A stretch of DNA of 64,000 bases, from the NCBI GenBank assembly GCA_000442125.1, contig KE546973.1, forward strand, positions 806,001 through 870,000, read 5' to 3'. The position numbers were made by a program, and so were the translations under genes. Positions within the stretch are counted from its first letter, which is position 1. Every line of letters begins with the position of its first letter. Source of the stretch: Opeltia flavorubescens. Taxonomy: Eukaryota > Ascomycota > Lecanoromycetes > Teloschistales > Teloschistaceae. Below are positions 32,402-44,800 of the stretch, in pieces. The notes beneath the pieces were generated by a model. It saw only the letters and a program-made list of their open reading frames with translations, searched no databases and had not been told where the DNA came from.

Positions 32402-32884
32402 TTACAATTGCAAAATCATCTTCAGCGCCGTACGATTTGGACCATAGTAATTCGCAACTCGACCTACCGCTTCAAAATCAATAGTCTTGTACAGCTGCAC
32501 AGCAGGTTCCCTACTCTCATCGACCCAAAGCTGTACTTTGGCACATCGATGATGAGCCAGCTGTTCATGATGAGATAGCAGCATTCTTTTCGCGACGCCT
32601 CGACGCCTATATTTCTCTAGAACACATACTTTATGGAGTAAGGCCACCTTGGGTATGTGGACGAATAAAGCATAGGCGACCAGACTTGGAGTAGAAGATG
32701 AGCTGGCAGTGTCAAGCACCACAATAAGCTCAGCGTTGCGTTTCTTTAACTCGGTGTCAAAGTCTAATGCTTCACTGCGAGGGAACGCTTTCTTCTCTGC
32801 CTGCTTGACTTGATCTACTATACTGAGATGTGGAGGTTTTAGACGCTCATGTAGACCGAGGGACCAGAAGGACACTGTAGCCAT
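32402..32884 (-). CDS. GNAT-family N-acetyltransferase, 160 aa
   Basis: Single exon from ATG 32884. The GNAT fold is seen as SIVDQVKQAEKKAFP (helix 1), ELIVVLDT and LVAYALFVHIP (beta strands), then motif A KVCVLEKYRRRGVAKRML, where R-x-x-G-x-A binds acetyl-CoA, and the motif B region VQLWVDESREPAVQLYKTIDFEAVG with the usual Y/L..GF-like end (here IDFEAVG). Length is typical. The layout recalls Rim4/Nat-type or Arylalkylamine-like GNATs, but the substrate cannot be told. It shares a 229-bp divergent promoter with EFM6. Confidence 0.85.
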   Translation of the reverse strand: MATVSFWSLGLHERLKPPHLSIVDQVKQAEKKAFPRSEALDFDTELKKRNAELIVVLDTASSSSTPSLVAYALFVHIPKVALLHKVCVLEKYRRRGVAKRMLLSHHEQLAHHRCAKVQLWVDESREPAVQLYKTIDFEAVGRVANYYGPNRTALKMILQL

Positions 32885-33113
32885 CACGTGCTTGAATCGT
32901 CATTTTCATATGTTCTCTACATGTCAGAGACGGTCAACGCATTGAGGCATGAGGAAGAAAAATTTACCGAGTCTGATTGAGGCCTGAGGTCCCATTTTCT
33001 GACTCGTGCAGACCGGAAGATTTCCGCATACCCCATCTAATCGTCCACTTCTCCGCGCGTTGGAGCAGTCGAGTTACCCTGTCGGCAGAGGTCACTTCTC
33101 CGTGGTATTCAAT
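32885..33113. promoter_or_regulatory. Shared promoter region, GNAT and EFM6
   Basis: 229 bp between divergent start codons. No specific motif recognised. Confidence 0.35.
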
Positions 33114-33998
33114 ATGGCCGACACCGGCTTTGATGACCCGCTCATCTCCATCACCGAAGACCTTGTCCCCTCAATCGCCCCGAAGCCACCATCTACCACC
33201 TCCATCGATTTCTCCGGCCTTCTGAGCCCTCCGCTCCTTCTCCAAGATGACCCTACGGAATGCGGTGGTCAACTCTGGCCCGCGGGGATGGTCCTTGCAC
33301 AGTATCTGCTCCGTTGCAAGATGTCAGCACTGAAGGACAAGACAATGTTTGTATTCGTACGCTCTACGCGTTTCCTACACTGAACGTTGAACAAAGTCGC
33401 TAGTGCTAATTGGGTGACGATAGTCTTGAGCTAGGCGCTGGAAGTGGACTCGTTGGGTATAAATGACCATGTGCAGTCTGTCTGTATGCCTGCATGGCTG
33501 ACACGCCCATTGAAGCCTAGCACTTGCCATCCATCCCCTCCGTCCGTCCTACATCCACCTCACGGATCTTCCACCCATCCTCCCGCTTCTCAAACATAAT
33601 ATATCCCTAAACTCTCCTGAGACGCCGATCTCAGCGCACATCCTCGAATGGGGCTCTATTGTCGCTGCTGAAGTCCCCCCTGTACCGGACGTTCTGCTCG
33701 CCGCTGATTGCGTGTACTTCGAGCCCGCGTTTCCATTACTACTGCAGACGATGCAGGCACTAATGAGTGAGGACACCGTATGCTATTTCTGTTTCAAGAA
33801 GAGACGAAGAGCGGATATGAAATTTGTAAAGATGGCAAAGAAGGTGTTTGTGGTAAAAGATGTGGATGACGATCCGGACAAGGGGATGTGGGAGCGGGAT
33901 GGTGTGCATCTGTGAGAAGCTCTAGCGGGCTCCAATGTGTTGAGCAAGACTAGCACTAACAGTCGGAACCTAGGTATGAGATCAGATGTAAGAAATAG
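33114..33998 (+). CDS. EFM6: Protein-lysine N-methyltransferase EFM6, 228 aa
   Basis: Four exons: 33114-33346, 33424-33456 (33 nt), 33516-33911 and 33974-33998; introns 77, 59 and 62 nt. The joined protein has DDPTECGGQLWPAGMVLAQYLL, then ILELGAGSGLVGLALA (SAM-binding motif I, residues 78-93), the post-motif DVLLAADCVYFEPAFPLL, and YFCFKKRRRADMKF. The last exon restores a HLYEIRCKK end that the read-through frame lacks. This is the METTL21-like class I methyltransferase family; yeast Efm6 methylates a lysine of elongation factor 1A. ATG 33114 gives MADTGFDDPL. Confidence 0.9.
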
Positions 33999-34140
33999 GC
34001 AATCGCGATATAGGAAAGGTGCGAATGATATGAAAGATCGAGTTGCCAAGACCAGTACGGATGATGACTTGGCTGCTGCATAATGACTGATGAAAGGTTG
34101 ACAAATAGCTCCTCGAAAAACGCCAATACCTTAAAAAAGC
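33999..34140. other. Intergenic, convergent
   Basis: 142 bp between convergent stops of EFM6 and the GH81 gene. Confidence 0.5.
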
Positions 34141-37071
34141 CTAATCACTTCCTCCCAGTCCAGCGCTCAAAGCCAGGTACCAAGTCAACGTAGCTCCACC
34201 ATCCAGATACTGCGGATCAAAATTCGGCCCGCTGAACCAGTCATATGCCGCTTTAGGATCAATCAAGGCCAGGTTGCTATACAGGATTCCACGCCAACCA
34301 CCCTCTACCTTATCAACGCGTCCATTGTCGAAATACGTCGCCCATTCTTCATTGATGAAGTTTTGGTTGCGTATATAGCCAGAGGAGGGATTGATAGGGA
34401 TCATATGGATTCCTTCAATGTACTCGGGGTTGGCGCCGAAATAGGTCCTGGATGCAACCATTAGCTTCTCCTGGAGGAAGAACATCAACAAAATGAAACT
34501 CTTACACATGATCACACTTGTTCTCGAAAAGAATACCAGTGACTTTGTTCCCAATGAAATTCGCTGGCTGGTTAACATTTGCTTTCTCCATCAAAAAGTA
34601 ATTTTGGAATGCTCTCTTCTGCACCGCAAGCATGAGATTCCCTCTCGCTTCCATGGCGGTGTCGCCGATAGTGCGCCCCCACATCTTCATGGCGTAAGAG
34701 AAGAGTGCATCCTCGGATGTGGACTCTTGATCTTTGCCATCGCCGCTGTCGAAAAGGCCTTTGGCCCAGGAGTGTCCGTGATACCAGTCGAATGAGCGGG
34801 AAACAGGGAAGTAAGGATCATCTGCGGAAGGATTGGCGGCGTCGCGGATGAGGGTGTTGACCCATTCTGCTGTCGTCAGAGGTGGTTCTATAGCATATGC
34901 ATTGTGGCATATTCAAATGGACAAATTTTGGGCTAAGGTAATAGAGAGGAAGGATCTTACCTCGGTTGGCAGGTATCCAAGTTGGATCGAGGTAACCGAT
35001 GAGTGCGGCAGCGTGGATGAAGTAGCTCCAATGAAAATGGTGGTCATTGTAATATGTGTTCCCAAAATCAACGCCTGAATCACCAGTCACATATGATGCT
35101 GTCGAGACAACTCCACCCCATGCAGATTCATATACCAGCGGGAATTGTTGCTTGTTGCTCGCAAACCTTGCAAATGCCTCCTTTAGCTTGTCAAGTCCAG
35201 CTTGCGCAAGGTCCGTGTCGCCAGCAAGATCATGGACGGCGTAGATAGCCGATGCGAATTTGCTCAACGCTTTACCGCTATAGTACATGCTGTTCAAATT
35301 GGACTGAGCATCCATATCTTGCGACAGGTCGCTCGTTCCAGCAGCAATGATCTTCTGCTGAGCGGCAGCGGAGATTGGCTGAGATGAGCCAGACGGGGCT
35401 TTCCATGGGGCGAATCCAACAGATGTAGGGAGGTCAGGTTCGATCATTGTCCAAGAATCTCCACTCACTCCTGTTGCCAGACCCTTTACCGTGGTTTGAA
35501 GTTGGATCGTAGTCTTTCCTGCACTGGTTGTGGCGGACATGGACTCAATATGATGGGGCAGAGCGAACATCAGTAGGGGAGCACCGTTACCGCCTTTGGC
35601 CCAAGATAAGGTGTACGATCCGACGCTGTCATCAACAGAAGCGGAGAGTGAAACAGTGGTTGGAAACGCTCCTGCAGCAGCGTCGTACGATTCCTCTTGA
35701 GAAGCGACATCGCCAGGATTCTTGGCGATCTGGATCGTTCCCTCGAATGGACTAGCTGCCTGTAATCTAGTATTGCTTGCTGCAGTGAGGGTGAGACCTT
35801 TCCCGTCATTAGCTGTCGCATACAGAAGCCAGGTGTTGCCATCTTCCAGAAGAATCTTGTACTTGGTGACTCCAGATTTGGGAGAAGGAAGCGGAGTCAC
35901 TGTTCGAAAGAAAATGCTGCTGTCAATGAACGGTGTGACGGAACGGTAGGCTGCGGTGACAAAGCCCATGCCTTGCACAAGAGGAAACGTGATAGCCGGA
36001 GATGATGCACCCATTGGGATCAGATTAGCATTCACGGAGAATGCGGTCAGGGAGTCGGTTGCTAAAGTCATGCCACTAGTGCTCATTAGCCCACTCGTGA
36101 AGCATCATAGGAACAGGTTACAGACGGGCCAAGTTCAGCAGCAGAAAAGATTATAGACTGAATGCCAATAGGATTGACATAGTACTCCACTGGATTATCA
36201 GTAGCGCTCGGACCAAAGACCTGTCCACGGTCAGTACAGTGAGCGGACCAATGATATAGAATCTCACCCTTTGGTCTGCTTCAATGTGCGAAACACTCAT
36301 GCCCCATGTCTTAGCGTTGCCAGATCCTTGACTCCATTGCAACGAGTATGGCTGGGTCCACACGGAATTGGTTTGATTTCCAAGGAAGAAGTTTGCGTAG
36401 AATTTATTTGTCGACTTCGGCGCTGTTTGCCCCGACTACGGCGGTCATTAATGCTTAAATTCCCGAAATTTTATGACGAAGAGCTATCTTACAATGCCCT
36501 CTCTTGGGGCGGGATGATCGGATCTCGAGCCTATGTCTGAAGCAGGCACTCCAGTACTAATCGGCTCCCTAAAGATGTCGGATGATGCAGCGCTGGAGGA
36601 GGCTTGAGCCACAAGGACAACAGGTGTTGCCTTCGTAACGGCAAGAGTTGACGTGGGTCTTGGAATCGGCTTGGTGGCGAAAGGTAAAGCGCTTGTTCGT
36701 CCACTAGTTTCAAGTGATGTTTGCACACTCTGGGAGTTGAATAAGATCAGTATACAGCCATCTCAAGTAAAAACTCGCTTGCTCTGTTGTGCTATCTTTA
36801 TGTGCTCAGACCAGATCAAAAGGGTGTAAGAAGCGAAGTCATTGTCACAAGGACGGGGAGAGAATATTGAGAAACGATATTCGGATTTTGGTGGGCAATT
36901 GGGACAATCGCTTACTCCAGTGACTTTGCTAGTAATAGCTTGAAAAGAGAAGGATTGCGGTCCAGCCGTAGGTATCTCAATTGGCGAAGCTGCCAGGCCA
37001 GTAATAGAGGCAGGTATTGCATAAGCCGACCGAGAGAGTAAGAAAAATACAAGAAAGCCGAAAGGCTGCAT
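34141..37071 (-). CDS. ENG1: Secreted GH81 endo-1,3-beta-glucanase, 821 aa
   Basis: Seven exons: 37071-36916, 36729-36493, 36435-36268, 36220-36126, 36081-34961, 34887-34506 and 34447-34141. Introns are 186, 57, 47, 44, 73 and 58 nt; frames close. Signal peptide MQPFGFLVFFLLSRSAYA. A Ser/Thr/Pro-rich linker (about 53-130) precedes the GH81 domain: STNKFYANFFLGNQTNSVWT, WTQPYSLQW, NPIGIQSIIFS, GMGFVTA, then YYNDHHFHWSYFIHAAA with the catalytic Asp region, SFDWYHGHSWAKGL, DQESTSEDALFSYA with conserved Glu residues, and FENKCDHVTYFG, IEGIHMIP. These enzymes cut 1,3-beta-glucan of the wall, for cell separation or autolysis. The exon 4/5 donor (GTCTGT) is weaker than others. TATA-like AGTATATC lies about 105 nt upstream. 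Confidence 0.92.
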
Positions 37072-38200
37072 GCTTCAAAGGACAAGGAGTTCCTTTCACG
37101 ACAGGAGAATCACAAGCGTTGGGAAAGATTAGAATTGTCCGCGTCTTAGAGGGTAAATGGAGACTGGTAGAGCAAGATATACTCTTCTTGACGCGGTCTT
37201 TGACGCGATACCCCTGGGAAAAGCTTCCACATGTCGGCAAGGCATGAGGTTGTGGAGCATGATCTAGAAGAGACATTGCCATGCATAGGGATGTCACAAT
37301 CATCGGCCATGGATGTATGGCACCGCGTGCTTCGAGAGGAAGGACTACTCGTTAATCAAAGGAAACGCACGCCAGGGTGGAACAAGGCTCAGAGAGTCAC
37401 TTGCAAACGTGTAAGATGAGCCAGTGAAGCTTCTCTCGAACCCGGAGAGCTGAGAAGCAAAGACCCTTAATGACACGACGCATATGATACGGAAATGAAC
37501 ATGGAAGGTCAACAAGGTGTTGGTTTCGCGACATCCATTTCAGGTCAGTGCAGGAAGGATGAAGGTCAGTGATATACTTTGACACATGTAGTTTGGTAGT
37601 CTGGGGTAGGACACCCATAGATGCCGTTCCAGGGGTCAGTAGGACGGTGATCCGTTATAAGTCCGGAGACGGTCCTCGCGTTCACTAACGGAGTCCTAGA
37701 CAGGATCAAAGAATCGTAGTGTGCAATCCCATTGGCTGCAGTCACCCTCTCGTGTTGAAATGAGGTGCATTCTTTGACATCTTGGACCGGAGTAGTTGAT
37801 GGTATCACAAGATCGAGCAAGTCCGGGCGTGATAATGTCACACAGAATGTGCAAAAAGGGCCCGACCCTCATAAGCTGAAACAGTTGGTCTGCTGTGTTT
37901 GTCATAGACAGAACATTTTGGTATGAATTCCGTAATGGAAATTTACGGTCTGCGGTTGGAAGAGAATCGAAGAACTGCATCGTCGATTTCAACCACAGTA
38001 GTGCTCTGCTAGGGTAGTAGTTGTAGCTCTTGCCGATTTAACCTGCCGAGGAAGCTGCCGCGGTGATTGATTGAGTCGACTTTGGTGTCGAGTCATGGCG
38101 TCTTTCGTCATGACTAGTCGTGTGATGGAGTACATTTTCCACTTCAACGTTGACTGGCAAGGTAGGTCAGCAAGGTCACACAACAGTAAGTGCACGCTCC
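37072..38200. other. Intergenic: divergent promoter, GH81 and EamA genes
   Basis: 1.13 kb between divergent starts. Contains a TATA-like GATATACT at 37176-37183 serving the glucanase side. Overlapping frames on both strands (up to 108 codons) show no coding character. Confidence 0.5.
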
Positions 38201-39786
38201 ATGCCAAGCATGACCGTTGAGGATGTTGGCCATGGCAAGGATCTCGATCATCAAGCGCCGCCAAGACTCGGTACCGACAAGGCCAGTGGAAAAGAGCTCG
38301 ATCAACTTACACCACTTCAGAATTCGATAAGGTCATCTTTGGAGGACAATGGATCCATATACTCAGCGGACAACGAGAATGAGAGATCAAGGGGTCTCCT
38401 ACTCCCTCCAGCCGGTCGTCGATATCGCTCTATATCGCCTGCACCTCTGCAATCTTGGAGAGCGAAGTGCAGTTCATTATGGATCGCCAACAAAGGGCTG
38501 GTGCTCGTTCTCATTGCCCAGCTCTTTGGGGCCTTGATGAATGTAACGACCAGATTGCTGGAAACTTCGGGTGAACCGTTGAACACTTTTCAGGTACGTC
38601 GAGGCTAAGTTGATTACTCCTATGCTGCGAGGACGCTGACGACCCCGATAGGTCATGTTTGCTCGGATGGGCATCACTTTGGTTATGGGTACCGCGTACA
38701 TGTGGTGGGCCAATGTCGATCATTTTCCCTTTGGCCCGAAAGGAGTCCGGAAGCTGCTCATGGCAAGAGGGTTTGGAGGCTTCTTTGGTCGTAAGCATTT
38801 TACGATAGCCGCCTGCTCCTTCAATTTCAGCTGACATCTGTGGTTGCAGTATTCGGTATATACTGTATGCTTCTTCTCATTACGACTCCCCATATTGAAG
38901 CTCATCGATTCGTATAGATTCTCTTCAATACCTTCCACTCGCCGATGCTACTGTGATCACCTTCTTAGCACCTATCGTAACATGCTGGGCGTGCTCAATT
39001 CTGATACACGAGGCGTTTACTAGGGCTGAACAAATAGCCGGCCTTGTCTCACTTGTCGGTGTCGTCTTAATCGCTCGACCAACATCATTCTTTTCCTCGA
39101 CAGCTGGAGACTCTTCCGTCGCTAGCGGAGCAGCCGATGTCATGCCGGTTACGAATATGACATACTCGGCACAATTGGAGTATGGAAATGTCGCGACGTC
39201 AACTCAACGGCTTATTGCTGTTGGCGTTGCACTGGTAGGAGTCTTCGGAGCTGCTTCAGCCTACACAACCATTCGCTGGATTGGCCAAAGAGCCCATCCG
39301 CTGATCTCAGTCAACTACTTTGCGGCATGGGTGACGCTTGTTGCTACATTAGTACTGCTATTCATCCCGGGCATGCACTTCAAGCTGCCCTCTGGCGCCA
39401 AACAATGGAGTTACCTAGTCTTTCTGGGTGTGTGTGGCTTTGTCATGCAGCTTCTGCTTACAACCGGTCTAGCATACGAGAAAAGCTCTCGAGCGACTAA
39501 TATGGTCTATACTCAAATGCTCTTCGCCTTGGCTTTTGACAAAGTTGTCTTCGATACTACACCGGGTATACTTAGTATCTTGGGTAGTAGCCTTATCCTA
39601 GGTAGTGCACTATACATCGCTGTGCGGCAAGACACTTCGAAACGAGCTGAGCAGAATCAAAGAAGAAATGGAGACGAGGAAGATGGTCTTATGGGCAACA
39701 ACGATGTAATCGAGACCGCCACTAGTGACGAAAGAGGGCCAATGAGAGGAGTGCAAGAAGTCCAGCTCCGGACACTCAGAATATGA
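38201..39786 (+). CDS. EamA/DMT-family membrane transporter, 471 aa
   Basis: Exons 38201-38593, 38652-38790, 38850-38864 (15 nt) and 38918-39786; introns 58, 59 and 53 nt. A 105-residue Ser/Asp-rich cytoplasmic N-terminus precedes about ten membrane helices. The first EamA repeat has GLVLVLIAQLFGALMNVTTRLL, NTFQVMFARMGITL, and FFGLFGIYYSLQYLPLADAT joined across two introns; it ends GLVSLVGVVLIARP. The second repeat includes ISVNYFAAWVTLVA and ends ILGSSLILGSALYIA. Such drug/metabolite transporters move small organic molecules across plasma or internal membranes; the substrate is unknown. Two nearby ATGs (38201 and 38210) could both serve. Confidence 0.87.
38850..38864 (+). other. 15-nt micro-exon of the EamA gene
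   Basis: Flanked by TTGCAG and GTATGC. It supplies part of the LFGIY segment in a membrane helix; without it the frame (15 nt) stays open but five residues are lost from the helix. Confidence 0.6.
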
Positions 39787-40586
39787 ATGATTGCATATAA
39801 ATAAGGCTACATGGTCTATTCCATTTTCATGATTATCGTAGTTGGTGCGTTGCCATGTTTCAGATTCCTGGTCGAAGTCGCTAAGTTTTGCTCAATTTAC
39901 GCTGCCCACTCGTATTCTATCTTTTTCATTGATATATCTTTTTGATCTTTCTCATCTGCATTGAAATGTAACAAGTGTTGCTGGACGTGGAGATGGGTTG
40001 GAGTTGTGAGGCTGTCCGACCACGGCCACAGTCCCAACTGCCTTACAACCACGTCTCCTCGCATATGCGTCCAAACACTATCAAGGTTACACTGAGTTCC
40101 TGCTGTATACGCGTAAGTTTGGCAAGTCTGGCAAGCGGAAGGGCCCAAAACTACTTCCCGCTGAGAGGGAAAACGCTGGTGCAACAGGCTGCTCCCTGGA
40201 TGCATCAACCACCACAAATACTCCTACCGAAACTTAAAGGGGGACAAGGTCGGAAGTTTAAGAGTCGCGTCTTCCTTTTACTGGCGCTGTTGCCGTCTGA
40301 CACCAAACGGGCTGCTTCGCTTACTCTTCCGACAAGGCGACGATTATCCGCACGGCCCAACTATGCGCTCCGCTTCACTCACATCAATGTCTTATTTGTC
40401 TGCCATGGAGCTTAATCTTTGTATACATCAAGACTGTCGCTGCTATCATCCAGAGTTAAGAGTGTCACGCAGTATCGTGCTTCAAAGCTTGCATTTAAAA
40501 GAACAACGAACCTGCCGTGGGATAAGGCTCCCTTTCAGTGAGGCCTTCAGTATTTCTCATTAACTCCTTGCGATTAGCAAGTCGTC
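39787..40586. other. Intergenic, 0.8 kb
   Basis: 3' flank of the transporter and promoter of the next gene. A 146-codon frame at 39975-40415 has an antisense rival and no recognisable content. Confidence 0.5.
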
Positions 40587-41393
40587 ATGATTCATTCCTT
40601 GTTCGCTTTCCTCTCCTGCTGCTGCATTATTTCCTTCTCCTTCCATGCCTTCGCAAGCGCAGCAGACAGTCCTTCCATCAACAATGTAACCTGGCTCTAC
40701 CCTAACAAATACACCGTCCTGCTCGCCTTCAACTCCCTCGATATCGTCAACGTTTCATGGATATCCGCCTACGCTCCTGCCTCCCTCGAACTCGCCTGCC
40801 AAAACGACTCTGACGAATTCTCCTCCGCTATGAAAATCCAAGTCCCGGCCACAGGCAACCGCCTCATTTCACTTAATCCCGCGGCCACGTACGAGCGCTG
40901 TCGCTTCGAGATTTCCGCACCGGAGAACACGAGCAATATCAGCTACAGCCCCAGGTTTTACATGGATACAAAGGAGGATCGGAATCCAGTTTTTTGGACA
41001 TTGGATAGCCTCCATGCAAATGAGGTCAATTATCAAAACATCACTTCCTGTCACGGCCATGGCGAGAATGCGCACTCCATGCAACATCAACAGACCATGA
41101 TCGGGGTCGGCGTTGGAGTGGCAGTCGGTGTATTTGCCATTACGACATTAGCGTACACTCTCATCATTATTACGATCAGGAAGCGACAGCAGAAGAAGGA
41201 GGCCAAAGGTTCATCGACGACCAGGGAGTCTATGACGAAAGATTGGGTTCTCAAAAGTTCGCTGTCGAGCAGCGGATCCGGGCGGGAGGTCGATGCGGAG
41301 GGAAAGAGCGCAGTCGCGGAAGGGTGGATGGAGAAGCAGATTCGAAGTGGCGATTTTCATGACATGAGACGACGTTCGAGAGTGGATATATGA
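40587..41393 (+). CDS. Single-pass type I membrane protein of unknown function, 268 aa
   Basis: Single exon from ATG 40587. Signal peptide at residues 1-26 (hydrophobic, many Cys and Phe, ending AFASAADS). The ectodomain of about 140 residues has several N-x-S/T sites (NNVT, NVS, NDS, NTS, NIS, NIT) and beta-type sequence such as YTVLLAFNSLDIVNVSWIS; two Cys (LACQ, RCRF) could bond. A membrane segment lies near 172-195 (IGVGVGVAVGVFAITTLAYTLIIITI) with a following RKRQQKK stop. The 70-residue tail is Ser/Glu/Arg-rich. It looks like a small wall or membrane sensor, but no family is recognised. Confidence 0.75.
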   Translation: MIHSLFAFLSCCCIISFSFHAFASAADSPSINNVTWLYPNKYTVLLAFNSLDIVNVSWISAYAPASLELACQNDSDEFSSAMKIQVPATGNRLISLNPAATYERCRFEISAPENTSNISYSPRFYMDTKEDRNPVFWTLDSLHANEVNYQNITSCHGHGENAHSMQHQQTMIGVGVGVAVGVFAITTLAYTLIIITIRKRQQKKEAKGSSTTRESMTKDWVLKSSLSSSGSGREVDAEGKSAVAEGWMEKQIRSGDFHDMRRRSRVDI

Positions 41394-41854
41394 TGTAAAA
41401 TTTACGAGTTTGGATGGAGAACTGGAGGTTCAAAGGGCTGAGTGTTGTAGATGGTTTGCTAGTGCTTAGCCATCGGTCGAAATGACGATCCAATGACTTG
41501 ACGAGTCCATTAATACAAAAAACGAGTGTGGTTTTAATTATTTATTCAAAACACCTGCTGATCGAAATACTATGGCCACCTTTCTCCGCTTTCCTCCTTT
41601 TCAAGCTCTATATCCGATCCATGCCCTGATAACTAAGCATGCAAAAATCATAAAAGTACATCATATCATGACCGTTCGCAAATCTCTTCGAAAGGTGCGT
41701 TAGATCGAAAGGGGAAGCTGTCACAAATTGCCCATCTCTTTCTCCAAAAGCACGAAAAGGAAAAAAAGAAAGCACACAGTGCAGAAATCTATCTTCAAAC
41801 CAAATCAGACTAAATTAAAACCATATTTCCCCTTGATAAAAGGCCCAAAATCCA
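41394..41854. other. Intergenic, convergent
   Basis: 461 bp between convergent stops; AT-rich, nothing recognised. Confidence 0.5.
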
Positions 41855-44800
41855 TTATTCCCTCCCATCATCACTGTCCAACCACTCATCTTGCCTCACC
41901 CTCCAACCCGCCTTCACCCTCTCAACCATCCTCGCCCCTCCCTCCTTGAACCTCCGACTCCCTTTCTTAACCACCTTCTTCAATCCTGGACCCTCACCCG
42001 TCTTCTCCGTCGGAAACCTATCCAGCATGGTCATAGAATGCATTTTCTTCTGCTGCAGCCGCCCCAATTTTGAAGACGACACATTCATGCCCAGATAGTT
42101 TTGCAGCTTAATATGTGAGCATAGGTTCTGCTGCACGATAAGAGAGCGACGGAGTGGAAGGTTTGAGTCCAGGCTGTTGTTGTGATTGTTGTAGTCGTTG
42201 CTGTTGAGGTAGGCTTCGAGTTCTTCGTGCGGATTACCATTGCTGTCGCTGCTAACGCTGGTGGTAGTGCTGAAGCTCGTGGCTGGAGATCGGTTGTTAT
42301 TGTTGTTACTACGTGAAGGTACAATAGAGAAAGGAGAGGCCAGGGAATCGGCGATGCCTTGTCCGACAGGGACAGAAGCTCGTCGGCTCATATGCCTGTC
42401 TTTGGTAACTGCTGTCACAATACTGGTGCAGTGGGCTTCGGTTGCACCGACCGTCATGAGAGGGTTTACTCTAGGAGTGCTGGTACCGTTATTGCTGTGA
42501 CCGCCGTCATTACTGGAACTGTGGACATCGCTACACAAAGCAAGGATATCGGGTCGGCGAGACTCGGCCGCACCCGCCGTCGCAAACGAATCTCTGGTAA
42601 AGACGTTGCGCTTCTTACATTAGTCAACAAGTTCTTTATGAGGATGGTGCTTGGAGCTTACATGTCGAACTCCTTCAGCTTCACTACAGCTTGTCTCGTC
42701 GGCATTCTCAAACGCACTACCGTTGAGGAGGGTCGTGCCAGATGTAAAACCACTGCTTCTCTGGAACCGCAAGCTGTGAAATGACTGAGCTGTGGATTGC
42801 CGACTTACCTGGGATCTGTGATAACTTCGAGAGCGAAAATGACGGGAATGCGGAGTGGCATCGTGGCTGCGAGGTCGTTCGAGCAGTGATGACGTCTGCG
42901 CTGGTGCAGGCTCAGGTAGACAACATGAGGATGCTACGACACTGTTTGAAGCCGAGTGATGAGGAGATTGCGGCGTGGCGGGCTGTGGATCTAGCTGATA
43001 ATCATCGTTCTTGGGTAGATGCTTTGTAGACATAGCGAGTTCATGCTTTTTTGGCGTCATTGCTGCTGCTGTTTCCATTTCGTGATACGGGGATGGCTCC
43101 CCATAACTAGACATTGAGCTGCGTTGATTTGAAGTCGTCGATGGCGTCGAGGGACATAGATATTCTGACGGTATTCTTTCGTGACCTGCAGAGGGCGAGA
43201 TCAGTGGAGGTGAGAAGGCATAATCGATGATATGATTAGAAGGAGTCTGCTCAAACCCTTGGTCATGTGCAGGATCCTGATGGAAATCATGCTCCTCTTT
43301 TGCTTGCAACGGATTGGGATGAGTAGGAGCACCTAAGGAGTCTGTGCGAGTTGGTAGCTCCCCTGAGGCATCTGAGGCGCCCACTGAGTGCCGGATCTTC
43401 TCCGAGTGAATGGATTGGGGTCGTTGAGGCGAGTCTTCACGGGTGGAGGCTGCCGAGTGGCTCCGCGTAGGCGCAGTAGTCCACTCTTTCGGAAAGACGT
43501 CTCCAATTCTAAAAGCTGGATGGATATTTTCCTGCGAGCCAATGATACCACCACGAGGGTTTATGTTGATACCCTCGCTCTTGGTAGCTTGAGGGCAGAG
43601 GGTAGAGGATAATGGAGCATGTGATGATGGTCGAGAAACGGTGGTTGGGGAGATGGGTCGTTGTAGTGCGGGCGTTGGAATAGGTGGAAGCTTGGACGAA
43701 GTTGCGGTCGGTGGTGTAATTTTGATGTTGCAACTGGCAGCAGAATGTAAATGCCGTAGATCAAGTCTTCCGGGCATGGGGGGCTTGACTCGTTTTGAGG
43801 CCGAGGTAGGTATCTGTGCAGGCACCTCGACTACCGGTACAAAGCGGTCTTCCATAGGTCCTTCAATGACAAGTCCAAGGCTGGATACATCATGACCGTG
43901 GTGCATAATGACCCGACCCTCGTATGGTTCGTATTTGATGCCATTTTGTAGAGCCAAAGCCTTGTAACGTGGGCATAGATGAAACCAGACGATGCGTTGA
44001 CCACTTTTACCATCTTTACACACCTTGCAGGAACATTCGTCCAGGATTTCTAGCGATGGATCAGGTTCCTCGAATATTGCAGAAAGAGGCGCTTGATTGA
44101 TTCTCCTAAATTGGTCCTCTTTAGATAGGTTCCGTGCTCTGATAACAGGGTTTGACCCATCATTCGGGTTTTGCTTGGACTGGTGCGGTACTGAGAAGCT
44201 CTTCTCAACTTGTTTGGTCGGTGAGCCAGGACTGTCTATATTCGCTCCATGGGTGGGCCCATCCTTAGAGCGCAACAGCGCGGGTGGTAAGCAGTCTCGG
44301 AAAATGGTGCCAGTACTGAGCAGTCCTTGCTTATACTCCGTCCTCGCCTTCTCAACACCAGGAGGGAAGCCAGATTCGCTGAAACGGTGGTCTGAAGATA
44401 AAGGAGTCAAGGGTAATCGGAGAAGGTCTTCAGTCTCATGCGTAAGCACCTTCAAGAGACTTTCTGGTGATTGATAGTCGATTCGATGCGCATTTGGATT
44501 GTCTGTCTCTCTGCTTGACTTAGGAATTTCTCTGTGGTCATTATGTAACTTCAGCTTCTGATTGAAAGATGGACTGGATATGCAGGGACGGTCACAATGA
44601 TCGTGATTGTGATGATTAATACCCCCAATGAGCTTTCGCTGAGAAATGTCATTACTTGACGCATTTTTCCTCATCACGGCAGTGGGCTCCGGTAGTTCAC
44701 AGTGTGTCTAGGAATGTCATTATTAGTGGCCAATTGAAGAGTCCGTTCACTCACATCAAGCAAAGGCGATGATAGCAAAGTTCTCTCAGTCGTATTCTCT

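Noticed and set aside
37017-37992. Cluster of 60-110-codon frames in the GH81/EamA promoter gap
   Set aside because: All overlap one another on both strands with no coding sign.
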